From Trematomus loennbergii (taxonomy: Eukaryota > Chordata > Actinopteri > Perciformes > Nototheniidae): a DNA stretch of 64,000 nt. The DNA lies in the NCBI GenBank assembly GCA_012861695.1, contig JAAOOA010000143.1, forward strand, positions 62,501 to 126,500, written 5' to 3'. This document shows, one piece after another, positions 1 to 10,569 of this stretch (position 1 is its first letter; each line of letters opens with the position of its first letter). A program made the translations under genes and the position numbers. The notes under the pieces are model-generated. The model worked only from the letters and a program-made list of their open reading frames with translations. It was not told the origin of the DNA and made no database searches.

Positions 1-35
1 AAAAGTCGGGCCCCCCCAACACAAATAGTCAGGCT

Positions 36-245
36 CAGTGGCGGCGCCAGAGATTTATTTTGGGGTGCTGTGGAGTAGCTTGACATTTCATAGAGGGTGC
101 TCAAACATTTAGGGTTTCCCATTAATGTACCGGTCTACAGAGGAACTTTCTACTGCAACACTCCCCACGCACACACACAGTGTACCTGCAACGGTTACAA
201 TGAAGGCTCGATAATCAGCTCACGGCATATACGTGTAAGCAGGGG
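36..245. repeat. Terminal part of a DNA transposon (CAGTGGCGGCGCC end)
   Basis: The segment begins with a hAT-like end (CAGTGGCGGCGCCAG) and runs through 'AGTGTTGCAGTAGAA' (seen in reverse complement) near 150-170. The same sequence, on the opposite strand, precedes and seeds the 34-bp array at 8455-9016. No second terminus or target duplication was found nearby, so the copy looks truncated by the window edge or by the array that follows. It lies in an intron of the creatine kinase gene. The class assignment is an inference from the terminal bases only. Confidence 0.45.
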
Positions 246-469
246 GAAAGTGCTGTTCTTATAAAAGTATAGAGTCAGTAGCTAAAAACAGGTCATGAAA
301 CACTTTTTAAAGAGCAGATTCAGTGCTGTGGAGGGGTTTAAACCCAGACTGGAATTTAAGAAAGACTGCAACTGCTTCAGTACCACTTTTTCTAAAATTT
401 TTGACATAAAAGGAAGTTTAGAGATAGGTCGAAAATTGTCAAAAACAGATGTGTCCAGGTTTTTTTTGT

Positions 470-2812
470 TTTGTTGTGATGGTGTTGTGACGGTGTTGTG
501 TTTTGATGGTGTTGTGATGGTGTTGTGTTTTGATGGTGTTGTGTTGTGACGGTGTTGTGATGGTGTTGTGATGGTGTTGTGATGGTGTTGTGTTGTGATG
601 GTGTTGTGACGGTGTTGTGACGGTGTTGTGACGGTGTTGTGTTTTGATGGTGTTGTGATGGTGTTGTGTTTTGATGGTGTGGTGTTGTGACGGTGTTGTG
701 ATGGTGTTGTGTTGTGACGGTGTTGTGACGGTGATGTGACGGTGTTGTGACGGTGTTGTGACGGTGTTGTGACGGTGTTGTGACGGTGTTGTGACGGTGT
801 TGTGATGGTGTTGTGTTTTGATGGTGTGGTGTTGTGACGGTGTTGTGACGGTGTTGTGACGGTGTTGTGACGGTGTTGTGACGGTGTTGTGACGGTGTTG
901 TGACGGTGTTGTGACGGTGATGTGACGGTGTTGTGACGGTGTTGTGACGGTGTTGTGACGGTGTTGTGACGGTGTTGTGACGGTGATGTGACGGTGTTGT
1001 GACGGTGTTGTGACGGTGTTGTGACGGTGTTGTGACGGTGTTGTGATGGTGTTGTGACGGTGTTGTGACGGTGTTGTGATGGTGTTGTGTTGTGACGGTG
1101 TTGTGACGGTGATGTGACGGTGTTGTGACGGTGTTGTGACGGTGTTGTGACGGTGTTGTGATGGTGTTGTGATGATGTTGTGACGGTGTTGTGATGGTGT
1201 TGTGTTGTGATGGTGTTGTGATGGTGTTGTGATGGTGTTGTGTTTTGATGGTGTGGTGTTGTGACGGTGTTGTGATGGTGTTGTGTTGTGACGGTGTTGT
1301 GACGGTGATGTGACGGTGTTGTGACGGTGTTGTGACGGTGTTGTGACGGTGTTGTGATGGTGTTGTGATGGTGTTGTGACGGTGTTGTGATGGTGTTGTG
1401 ATGGTGTTGTGATGGTGTTGTGATGGTGTTGTGTTGTGATGGTGTTGTGATGGTGTTGTGATGGTGTTGTGTTTTGATGGTGTGGTGTTGTGACGGTGTT
1501 GTGATGGTGTTGTGTTGTGACGGTGTTGTGACGGTGATGTGACGGTGTTGTGACGGTGTTGTGACGGTGTTGTGACGGTGTTGTGATGGTGTTGTGATGG
1601 TGTTGTGACGGTGTTGTGATGGTGTTGTGATGGTGTTTGATGGTGTTGTGACGGTGTTGTGACGGTGTTGTGACGGTGTTGTGACGGTGTTGTGATGGTG
1701 TTGTGACGGTGTTGTGACGGTGTGACGGTGTTGTGACGGTGTTGTGACGGTGTTGTGACGGTGTTGTGACGGTGTTGTGACGGTGTTGTGACGGTGATGT
1801 GACGGTGTTGTGACGGTGTTGTGACGGTGTTGTGACGGTGTTGTGATGGTGTTGTGTTGTGACGGTGTTGTGACGGTGATGTGACGGTGTTGTGACGGTG
1901 TTATGACGGTGTTGTGACGGTGTTGTGATGGTGTTGTGACGGTTTGTGATGGTGTTGTGACGGTGTTGTGACGGTGTTGTGATGGTGTTGTGTTGTGATG
2001 GTGTTGTGACGGTGTTGTGACGGTGTTGTGATGGTGTTGTGACGGTGTTGTGATGGTGTTGTGTTGTGATGGTGTTGTGATGGTGTTGTGTTGTGACGGT
2101 GTTGTGATGGTGTTGTGATGGTGTTGTGACGGTGCTGTGTTGTGACGGTGTTGTGACGGTGTTGTGACGGTGTTGTGACGGTGTTGTGATGGTGTTGTGA
2201 CGGTGCTGTGTTGTGACGGTGTTGTGACGGTGTTGTGACGGTGTTGTGATGGTGTTGTGACGGTGTTGTGACGGTGCTGTGTTGTGACAGTGTTGTGACG
2301 GTGTTGTGACGGTGTTGTGACGGTGTTGTGACGGTGTTGTGACGGTGACGGTGTTGTGACGGTGTTGTGACGGTGTTGTGACGGTGTTGTGACGGTGTTG
2401 TGATGGTGTTGTGACGGTGTTGTGACGGTGTTGTGATGGTGTTGTGACGGTGCTGTGTTGTGACAGTGTTGTGACGGTGTTGTGACGGTGACGGTGTTGT
2501 GACGGTGTTGTGACGGTGTTGTGACGGTGTTGTGACGGTGTTGTGATGGTGTTGTGACGGTGTTGTGACGGTGTTGTGATGGTGTTGTGATGGTGTTGTG
2601 ACGGTGCTGTGTTGTGATGGTGTTGTGACGGTGTTGTGTTGTGACGGTGTTGTGACGGTGTTGTGATGGTGTTGTGATGGTGTTGTGACGGTGTTGTGAC
2701 GGTGTTGTGACGGTGTTGTGACGGTGTTGTGTTGTGACGGTGTTGTGACAGTGTTGTGTTGTGATGGTGTTTGTGGTGGTGTTGTGACGGTGTTGTGACG
2801 GTGTTGTGTTGT
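470..2812 (+). repeat. 11-bp minisatellite in creatine kinase intron
   Basis: About 210 copies of GTGTTGTGACG fill the intron directly upstream of the first visible creatine kinase exon. The main variation is C or T at one position (GACG versus GATG). A less common unit, GTGTTGTGTTG, and occasional GTGATG units break the register. The array runs to within a few bases of the splice acceptor (TTGTGTTCAG), so it forms the acceptor context itself. No coding function is expected; open frames inside it are products of the periodicity. Confidence 0.97.
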
Positions 2813-2818
2813 GTTCAG

Positions 2819-2973
2819 GTCACCCCTTCATCATGACGGTGGGCTGCGTCGCCGGAGACGAGGAAACCTACGAGGTGTTCAAAGAGCTGCTGGACCCCGT
2901 GATCGAAGACCGCCATGGGGGATACCAACCATCAGACAAGCACAAGACGGACCTGAACGCTGACAACCTGCAG
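2819..2973 (+). CDS. ckm: Creatine kinase, cytosolic type, internal exon (155 nt)
   Basis: This exon encodes the N-lobe of a guanidino kinase, which moves phosphate between ATP and creatine in the cytosol. It reads [20 protein letters not shown] and then [16 protein letters not shown], ending DLNADNLQ. It is bounded by a TTCAG acceptor and a CAG/GTAAAC donor, and its 155-nt length is the usual size of this exon in vertebrate creatine kinase genes. Earlier exons with the initiating Met lie outside the window. Wording is closest to fish muscle-type and brain-type cytosolic enzymes. The M-type symbol is chosen partly because the convergent neighbour is an exoc3l2-like gene, as near human CKM. 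The donor and last exon bases are the seed of the 26-bp array that follows. Confidence 0.93.
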
Positions 2974-3457
2974 GTAAACAAACACAAACTGACCTGCAGG
3001 TAAACAAACACAAACTGACCTGCAGGTAAACAAACACAAACTGACCTGCAGGTAAACAACCACAAACTGACCTGCAGGTAAACAACCACAAACTGACCTG
3101 CAGGTAAACAAGCACAAACGGACTTGCAGGTAAACAAGCACAAACTGACTTGCAGGTAAACAAACCAAACTGACCTGCAGGTAAACAACCACAAACTGAC
3201 CTGCAGGTAAACAACCACAAACTGACCTGCAGGTAAACAACCACAAACGGACTTGCAGGTAAACAAGCACAAACTGACTTGCAGGTAAACAAGCACAAAC
3301 TGACTTGCAGGTAAACAAACACAAACTGACCTGCAGGTAAACAACCACAAACTGACCTGCAGGTAAACAACCACAAACTGACCTGCAGGTAAACAACCAC
3401 AAACGGACTTGCAGGTAAACAAGCACAAACTGACTTGCAGGTAAACAAACACAAACT
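2964..3457 (+). repeat. 26-bp array duplicating the exon's 5' splice site
   Basis: About 19 tandem copies of a 26-bp unit (CTGCAGGTAAACAAACACAA followed by ACTGAC) begin at the end of the exon and continue into the intron. Each unit carries the full donor CTGCAG/GTAAAC. Donor-like GT positions start at 2974 and recur every 26 bases (3000, 3026, 3052 and onward), with one shorter unit near 3160-3180. Variants change CAAACA to CAACCA or CAAGCA, or GACCTG to GACTTG. Confidence 0.97.
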
Positions 3458-3514
3458 GCGGGACCCTTATCAAAAAAATGAAATGTCATATAACCAATCA
3501 GTGCTTTCCGTTAG

Positions 3515-3647
3515 GGCGGAGACGACCTTGATCCAGATTACGTCCTGAGCTCTCGGGTCCGAACAGGAAGGAGCGTCCGTGGATTCTGCCTGCCACCGCA
3601 CTGCAGCCGAGGAGAGAGGCGCGCCATCGAGGACCTCTCCATCGAGA
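3515..3647 (+). CDS. ckm: Creatine kinase exon (133 nt)
   Basis: The exon encodes [20 protein letters not shown] and then [20 protein letters not shown], which includes the conserved SSRVRTGRS nucleotide-binding segment of phosphagen kinases. The acceptor is TTCCGTTAG at 3514 and the donor GT is at 3648. The 133-nt length and phase match the conserved vertebrate exon, and it joins in frame to the previous exon (NLQ/GGDD) and the next ([11 protein letters not shown]). No frame damage is seen here. Confidence 0.95.
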
Positions 3648-3661
3648 GTATGACATCACTC

Positions 3662-4055
3662 AGTCTAACTGATCCAGAGTCTAACTGATCCAGAGTCTAA
3701 CTGATCCAGAGTCTAACTGATCCAGAGTCTAACTGATCCAGAGTCTAACTGATCCAGAGTCTAACTGATCCAGAGTCTAACTGATCCAGAGCCTAACTGA
3801 TCCAGAGTCTAACTGATCCAGAGTCTAACTGATCCAGAGTCTAACTGATCCAGAGTCTAACTGATCCAGAGTCTAACTGATCCGAGTCTAACTGATCCAG
3901 AGCCTAACTGATCCAGAGTCTAACTGATCCAGAGTCTAACTGATCCAGAGCCTAACTGATCCAGAGTCTAACTGATCCAGAGTCTAACTGATCCAGAGTC
4001 TAACTGATCCAGAGTCTAACTGATCCAGAGTCTAACTGATCCAGAGCCTAACTGA
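3662..4055 (+). repeat. 16-bp tandem array in creatine kinase intron
   Basis: About 24 copies of CTAACTGATCCAGAGT follow the exon within 15 bases of its donor. Minor variants read GAGC for GAGT, and one copy lacks a base near 3885. The array stops at 4055, where a different interspersed repeat begins. Confidence 0.96.
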
Positions 4056-4079
4056 GAACCAAGAACCCCACAGAAGAGT

Positions 4080-4586
4080 AGAAGTACTCAGATATTGTAC
4101 TTGAGTAAAAGTAGAAGTACTCAGATCTTGTACTTGAGTAAAAGTAGAAATACTCAGATCAGAAGTACTGCTTCTACTGTTTACTTTGTTACAGTAAAGG
4201 TCCTGCATTCAAAATGTTCCTCAAGTGAAAGTATAAAGTATTCTCATCAAAATATAGTGAAAGACAGTAAAAGTAGTCGTTGTGCAGATTGGTCCATTTC
4301 AGAATAATATATATGATATGTTTTATAATGATTGATCATGAAAGTGTTCTCAAAGCTGGTAAAGGTGCAGCTAGTTTGAATGACTTTGTATACTGCAGGG
4401 TAGCTTGTGGATTTACTCCAGGTGGAACTAAGTCTGATTTAACACTTGGTTATATTTCACATCATTCATCCACATCTGAGAAGTAGCTACAGGTATTACA
4501 TACATGTAGTGGAGGAAAAGTACACCATGTACCTCTGAACTGTACTTAAGTACTTGATTACATTTACTTAGTTACTTTAGGCTCTG
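4080..4586. repeat. Interspersed fish repeat with AGTACT-rich ends
   Basis: The left end has duplicated 'GTACTTGAGTAAAAGTAGAA' phrases. The right end has GTGGAGGAAAAGTAC and CTGTACTTAAGTACTTGATT, giving a loose inverted relationship between the ends. This layout is common for small non-autonomous fish elements. It lies in the intron and ends about 30 bases before the next acceptor. Its family cannot be named from the sequence alone. Two short open frames inside have no recognisable content. Confidence 0.55.
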
Positions 4587-4613
4587 AACCCTGGACTCAC
4601 CTGTGCCCCTCAG

Positions 4614-4785
4614 GTCTGGACCTGCTGGAGGGAGACCTGAAGGGGACGTACTACGCTCTGAAGAACATGACGGAGGAGGAGCAGCAGCAGCTCATCGATG
4701 ACCACTTCCTGTTCGACAAACCCGTCTCCCCCCTGTTGCTCGCATCCGGCATGGCCCGAGACTGGCCCGACGGCAGGGGCATCTG
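4614..4785 (+). CDS. ckm: Creatine kinase exon (172 nt)
   Basis: The exon encodes [20 protein letters not shown] and then [20 protein letters not shown], ending [14 protein letters not shown]. The segment [18 protein letters not shown] is a hallmark of cytosolic creatine kinase and carries residues of the active-site region. The acceptor is CCCCTCAG (4613) and the donor TG/GTAAGA. The 172-nt length equals the family exon. The reading frame is intact. It splits the Trp codon with the next exon (TG/G), as in other vertebrate creatine kinases. Confidence 0.96.
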
Positions 4786-4786
4786 G

Positions 4787-6333
4787 TAAGAGTCATTATG
4801 AAGAGTCATTATGAAGAGTAATTATGATGAGTCATTATGATGAGTCATTATGATGAGTCATTAGAAAGAGTTATTATGAAGAGTCATTATGAAGAGTCAT
4901 TATGATGAGTCATTATGATGAGTTATTATGAAGAGTCATTAGAAAGAGTCATTATGAAGAGTCATTATGAAGAGTCATTATGATGAGTCATTATGATGAG
5001 TCATTATGAAGAGTTATTATGAAGAGTCATTAGAAAGAGTCATTATGAAGAGTCATTATGAAGAGTCATTAGAAAGAGTCATTATGAAGAGTCATTATGA
5101 AGAGTCATTATGAAGAGTCATTATGATGAGTCATTATGATGAGTCATTATGATGAGTCATTATGAAGAGTTATTATGAAGAGTCATTAGAAAGAGTCATT
5201 ATGAAGAGTCATTATGAAGAGTCATTATGATGAGTCATTATGATGAGTCATTATGAAGAGTTATTATGAAGAGTCATTAGAAAGAGTCATTATGAAGAGT
5301 CATTATGAAGAGTCATTATGATGAGTCATTATGATGAGTCATTATGAAGAGTTATTATGAAGAGTCATTAGAAAGAGTTATTATGAAGAGTCATTATGAA
5401 GAGTCATTATGATGAGTCATTAGAAAGAGTTATTATGAAGAGTCATTATGAAGAGTCATTATGATGAGTCATTAGAATAGTTATTATGAAGAGTCATTAT
5501 GAAGAGTCATTATGAAGAGTTATTATGAAGTCATTATGAAGAGTCATTATGATGAGTCATTATGAAGAGTCATTATGAAGAGTTATTATGAAGAGTCATT
5601 AGAAAGAGTTATTATGAAGAGTCATTATGAAGAGTCATTATGATGAGTCATTAGAAAGAGTTATTATGAAGATCATTATGAAGAGTCATTATGATGAGTC
5701 ATTAGAAATAGTTATTATGAAGAGTCATTATGAAGAGTCATTATGAAGAGTTATTATGAAGAGTCATTATGAAGAGTCATTATGATGAGTCATTATGAAG
5801 AGTCATTATGAAGAGTTATTATGAAGAGTCATTAGAAAGAGTCATTATGAAGAGTCATTATGAAGAGTCATTATGATGAGTCATTATGATGAGTCATTAT
5901 GAGAGTTATTATGAAGAGTCATTATGAAGAGTCATTAGAAATAGTTATTATGAAGAGTTTTATGAAGAGTCATTAGAAAGAGTCATTATGAAGAGTCATT
6001 AAAGATCATTATGATGAGTCATTAGAAAGAGTCATTAGAAAGAGTCATTATGAAGAGTCATTAGAAAGAGTCATTATGATGAGTCATTAGAAAGAGTCAT
6101 TATGAAGAGTCATCATAACGGGTCATTAGAAAGAGTCATTATGATGAGTCATTAGAAAGAGTCATTATGATGAGTCATTAGAAAGAGTCATTATGAAGAG
6201 TCATCATAACGGGTCATTAGAAAGAGTCATTATGAAGAGTCATTAGAAAGAGTCATTATGAAGAGTCATTATGATGAGTCATTAGAAAGAGTCATTATGA
6301 CGAGTCATTATGAAGAGTCATTATGAAGAGTCA
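4787..6333 (+). repeat. 12-bp tandem array (GAGTCATTATGA) filling an intron
   Basis: About 1.5 kb of GAGTCATTATGA/GAGTCATTAGAA units occupy almost the entire intron between the 172-nt and 123-nt exons. The array begins at the donor (GTAAGAGTCATTATG), so the donor sequence is itself part of the first unit. Unit variants occur in runs (TGATGAGTC, AGAAAGAGT, ATCATAACGG), pointing to block duplications of a few hundred bases. A GAGTCAT AP-1-like core recurs throughout. Confidence 0.97.
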
Positions 6334-6355
6334 TGTATTTGTGGTTCTTCTGCAG

Positions 6356-6478
6356 GCACAACGACAACAAGACGTTCCTGGTGTGGGTGACGAGGAGGAT
6401 CACCTGAGAGTCATCAGCATGCAGAGAGGAGGCAACCTGAGGGAGGTGTTCCAGCGCTTCTGCTGCGGTCTCACACAG
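6356..6478 (+). CDS. ckm: Creatine kinase exon (123 nt, one base short)
   Basis: The exon starts [11 protein letters not shown], the conserved stretch after the split Trp codon, and ends [14 protein letters not shown] in another frame. The two halves are joined by loss of one base near 6390: GTGGGTGACGAGGAGGAT where the family has an Asn-Glu-Glu-Asp run. Length is 123 nt; the conserved exon is 124 nt, so the frame break is exactly one missing base. Splice sites are normal (TTCTGCAG acceptor, CACAG/GTCCTG donor). The rest of the exon is well conserved, including [19 protein letters not shown] sequencing error is more likely than a true null allele. Confidence 0.92.
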
Positions 6479-7140
6479 GTCCTGTCTGTCTCTCACTGTC
6501 TCACCTGTCTGTCTCTCACTGTCTCACCTGTCTGTCTCTCGCTGTCTGTCTCTCACCTGTCTGTCTCTCACTGTCTGTCTTTCACTGTCTGTCTCTCACT
6601 GCTCCCCTGTCTGTCTCTCACTGTCTCACCTGTCTGTCTCTCACTGTCTGTCTCTCACCTGTCTGTCTCTCACCTGTCTGTCTCACCTGTCTGTCTCTCA
6701 CTGTCTCTCACTGTCTGTCTCTCACCTGTCTGTCTCACCTGTCTGTCTCTCACTGTCTCTCACCTGTCTGTCTCTCACTGTCTGTTCTCACTGTCTCCCC
6801 TGTCTGTCTCTCACTGTCTCCCCTGTCTGTCTCTCACTGTCTCACCTGTCTGTCTCTCACTCTCTCCCCTGTCTGTCTCTCACTGTCTCTCACCTGTCTG
6901 TCTCCCACTGTCTGTCTTTCACTGTCTGTCTCTCACTGTCTGTCTCTCACTCTCTTACCTGTCTGTCTGTCTTTCACTGTCTGTCTCTCACTGTCTGTCT
7001 CTCACTGTCTGTCTCTCACTCTCTTACCTGTCTGTCTGTCTTTCACTGTCTGTCTCTCACTGTCTGTCTCTCACTCTCTTACCTGTCTGTCTCTCACCTG
7101 TCTCCCCTCTCTCACCTGTCTCCCCTCTCTGCCTCTCTCC
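6479..7140 (+). repeat. CTGTCTGTCTCTCACCTG-type pyrimidine array in intron
   Basis: The whole intron is composed of CTGTCTGTCTCTCACTGTCT, CTCACCTGTCTG and CTCCCCTGTC phrases with irregular 10-20 bp periods. It runs directly into the acceptor CTCTCCCCTCAG at 7146, so the array supplies an extremely long polypyrimidine tract. A long open frame across it is an artefact of its lack of adenine-rich stops. Confidence 0.95.
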
Positions 7141-7146
7141 CCTCAG

Positions 7147-7335
7147 ATCGAGGACCTCTTTAAGGAGCGAGGTCATGAGTTCATGTGGAACGAGCACCTG
7201 GGCTACGTGCTTACCTGTCCGTCAAATCTGGGCACGGGGCTGCGGGCGGGCGTGCACGTGAAGCTGGCGCACGTGAGCCGGCACGAGAAGTTCGGAGAGA
7301 TTCTGAAGAGGCTGCGTCTGCAGAAAGAGGAACAG
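7147..7335 (+). CDS. ckm: Creatine kinase catalytic exon (189 nt, one base short)
   Basis: The exon encodes [20 protein letters not shown] and then [20 protein letters not shown], followed by [33 protein letters not shown] contains the reactive active-site cysteine of creatine kinases. The following HVKLAH region belongs to the catalytic C-lobe. The conserved exon is 190 nt and ends in phase 1. Here GAACAG/GTACAC gives 189 nt, so one G appears lost at the exon-donor junction. Its C-terminal EEQ replaces the usual RGT, so the protein is somewhat diverged. Confidence 0.95.
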
Positions 7336-7336
7336 G

Positions 7337-7392
7337 TACACACACACACGCACACCAACACCACACACACACACACAAACCACACACACACA

Positions 7393-7433
<41 letters not shown>

Positions 7434-7457
7434 CACACACACACACACACACACACA

Positions 7458-7519
<62 letters not shown>

Positions 7520-7520
7520 A
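7337..7520 (+). repeat. (CA)n microsatellite
   Basis: An impure CA dinucleotide run starts at the donor of the catalytic exon and ends where a TIR element begins at 7525. Interruptions by CG, CCAACA and AGACA divide it into blocks. The many Thr-His or Cys-Val frames here are not genes. Confidence 0.97.
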
Positions 7521-7524
7521 CACA

Positions 7525-8145
7525 CGTCTCACGGCATTTCGTGTTATAGTCACGAAATTAATCTATTGATTCGTGTTCACCAACACGATTTTCCCATTTT
7601 TTTCGTGTCACACAGAACGATTTTAGAAGCAATGTAAATAATAACAAATTAGAAGGAAAAAACAGATTTAAAAAATACAGATTTCAGTATTCTGACACAG
7701 AACGATTTTAGAAGCAATGTATTTATATTGGTAGTATGTTTCGTGCCTGCACCAAATAATAACAAATTAGAAGGAAAAAAAGATGGCATAAAATACAGAT
7801 GTCAGTATTCTGAGGCTCTGAGACATTTATTTTCCTCACTGACGGCAAAAAAACTCAGACATTATACAATTTAAAATAACAGGGATAGGGTTAGGCTTAG
7901 GGTAAGATATTGAGTAAGAACATGTTTTTATGAACCACACAGCTTCTGGTCTTCCAAGACCCGACCGGACAAAAAGACGTGTTGCAGGCACGAAACATAC
8001 TACCAATAGAAATACATTGCTTTTGAAATCGTTCTGTGTGACACGAAAAAAATGTGAAAATCGTGTTGGTGGTTAGGGTTAGGGTTAGGGTTAGGGTTAG
8101 GGTTAGGGTTAGGGTCGTGACTAATAACACGAAATGCCGCGAGAC
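7525..8145. mobile_element. Non-autonomous TIR element carrying telomere-like repeats
   Basis: The ends are inverted copies: CGTCTCACGGCATTTCGTGT at 7525 and the complement of it (ACACGAAATGCCGCGAGAC) at 8127-8145. A second inner inverted block pairs 7579-7645 (CACCAACACGATTTTCCCAT onward) with 7995-8072. The interior has a direct duplication of ACAGAACGATTTTAGAAGCA near 7613 and 7699. No transposase frame is present. A clear target duplication cannot be read because CA repeats flank it. The right arm contains seven TTAGGG units that the left arm lacks. Confidence 0.75.
8072..8115 (+). repeat. Interstitial telomeric repeat (TTAGGG)n
   Basis: Seven contiguous GGTTAG units sit inside the right arm of the TIR element. 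A degenerate set (GGATAGGGTTAGGCTTAGGG) lies at 7882-7903. The exact TTAGGG motif is the vertebrate telomere repeat. Confidence 0.93.
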
Positions 8146-8154
8146 TGGGTTGCA

Positions 8155-9619
<1,465 letters not shown>

Positions 9620-9944
9620 CCTGCGACCCCCCCTGACCCCCCCTCAACTCACTATAACAAGATTCAACCAATCAGAGCCCTCCTCACCTCACTGTAACCA
9701 ATCAAGATTCAAGGCTTTATTGTCGTGTGTACATCAGCTACAGTTTAGTTAGTGCAGATAGACCCCCCCTGACCCCTGACCCCCCAATCAGAGCTGTCCT
9801 CACCTCACTGTAACCAATCAGAGCCTTCCTCACACTCACTGTAACCAATCAGAGCTGTCCTTACACTGCTGGACGTGTAGAGCTAGACTCCAACACGACT
9901 AGAGTTTCTGTTTCCTGTCGGATCGTCTAACACCTGAAATATAT
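9620..9944 (+). other. Creatine kinase 3' UTR
   Basis: The sequence between the stop codon and the poly(A) signal contains several copies of CTCACTGTAACCAATCAGAG separated by C-rich runs. A tandem duplication inside the UTR probably made these. Confidence 0.75.
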
Positions 9945-9950
9945 AATAAA
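9945..9950 (+). terminator. Poly(A) signal of creatine kinase
   Basis: AATAAA lies 326 bases past the stop, followed 15-35 bases later by a GT-rich and T-rich stretch (GTCTGTGTGG, CTGCTGCTTTATT). Confidence 0.8.
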
Positions 9951-9981
9951 GTCTGTGTGGCCCGTCTAATCCCTGCTGCTT

Positions 9982-9985
<4 letters not shown>

Positions 9986-10070
<85 letters not shown>

Positions 10071-10102
10071 CACACGCACACACACACACACACACACACT
10101 CA
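9986..10102 (+). repeat. (CA)n microsatellite between convergent genes
   Basis: About 115 bases of CA repeat with a few CG and CT interruptions separate the poly(A) signals of the two convergent genes. Confidence 0.97.
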
Positions 10103-10148
10103 CGCACACACTTAATAAATACTCCTGGACATCAGGACACAGGTGAAG

Positions 10149-10154
10149 TTTATT
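10149..10154 (-). terminator. Poly(A) signal of the Sec6/EXOC3-like gene
   Basis: TTTATT on the + strand (AATAAA on -) lies about 155 bases beyond the stop codon of the minus-strand gene. The 3' ends of this gene and creatine kinase are thus about 200 bases apart. Confidence 0.65.
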
Positions 10155-10306
10155 CAGGGTTACATTGTGAATCTGCAGGAGAACGTCTCACAGCTGATTT
10201 CATCTTTCCTCTCATCCCTGCTGGGAAAGATATGAAAGCATTTTCAAAATAAAACACACACTAAATAAAGACTTTTAGTTTGAAGGGTTAATATCCTCCT
10301 GGATTT

Positions 10307-10457
10307 CTACTTCCTGTGTTTGTGGATCCATTTCACTTTGACCCCGGAGAAGAACGCAGAGCTCTGATTGGTGGAGACTGCGAGGAGGCGGGTCTCATCC
10401 ACGCTGGCATCTGATTGGCCGGAGCAAAGGCAGAGCAGCGCCGACAGGTGAGCGTCA
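10307..10457 (-). CDS. exoc3l2: EXOC3/Sec6-family protein, last exon (exoc3l2-like)
   Basis: Reading the minus strand from the acceptor (CTCTCTGCAG at 10458), the exon encodes DAHLSALLCLCSGQSDASVD, then ETRLLAVSTNQSSAF, ending WIHKHRK and TAG at 10307. The Sec6 family ends with a helix reading 'D..HLSALL' after a 'DP..VQ.EV..L' segment; both halves are found here in adjoining exons with matching phase (AG/T, Ser). EXOC3-family proteins are exocyst-related and act in vesicle tethering or membrane tubulation. EXOC3L2 is chosen because human EXOC3L2 lies close to CKM and this gene is convergent with creatine kinase. The family call is firm, the paralogue less so. Confidence 0.7.
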
Positions 10458-10497
10458 CTGCAGAGAGGAAACACCTGAGCACCTGAGCACCTGAGCG

Positions 10498-10569
10498 TGG
10501 GGGGGGGGGGGCATAGTGCGTAAAGAGGGGGGGGGATAGGGGGGGGCATAGTGCGTAAAGAGAGGGGGG
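10498..10569 (+). repeat. Short copy of the G-run / CATAGTGCG array
   Basis: Two to three copies of GGGGGGGCATAGTGCGTAAAGA abut the left end of the long-TIR element. The large array of the near-identical unit (GTGCGGAAAGA) lies just outside the element's right end at 13430-14020. Confidence 0.9.

Noticed and set aside
2868..3489. Three long minus-strand frames with Cys/Leu-rich periodic repeats
   Set aside because: They are all readings of the 26-bp intron array on the wrong strand in three frames, caused by lack of stop codons in the unit.
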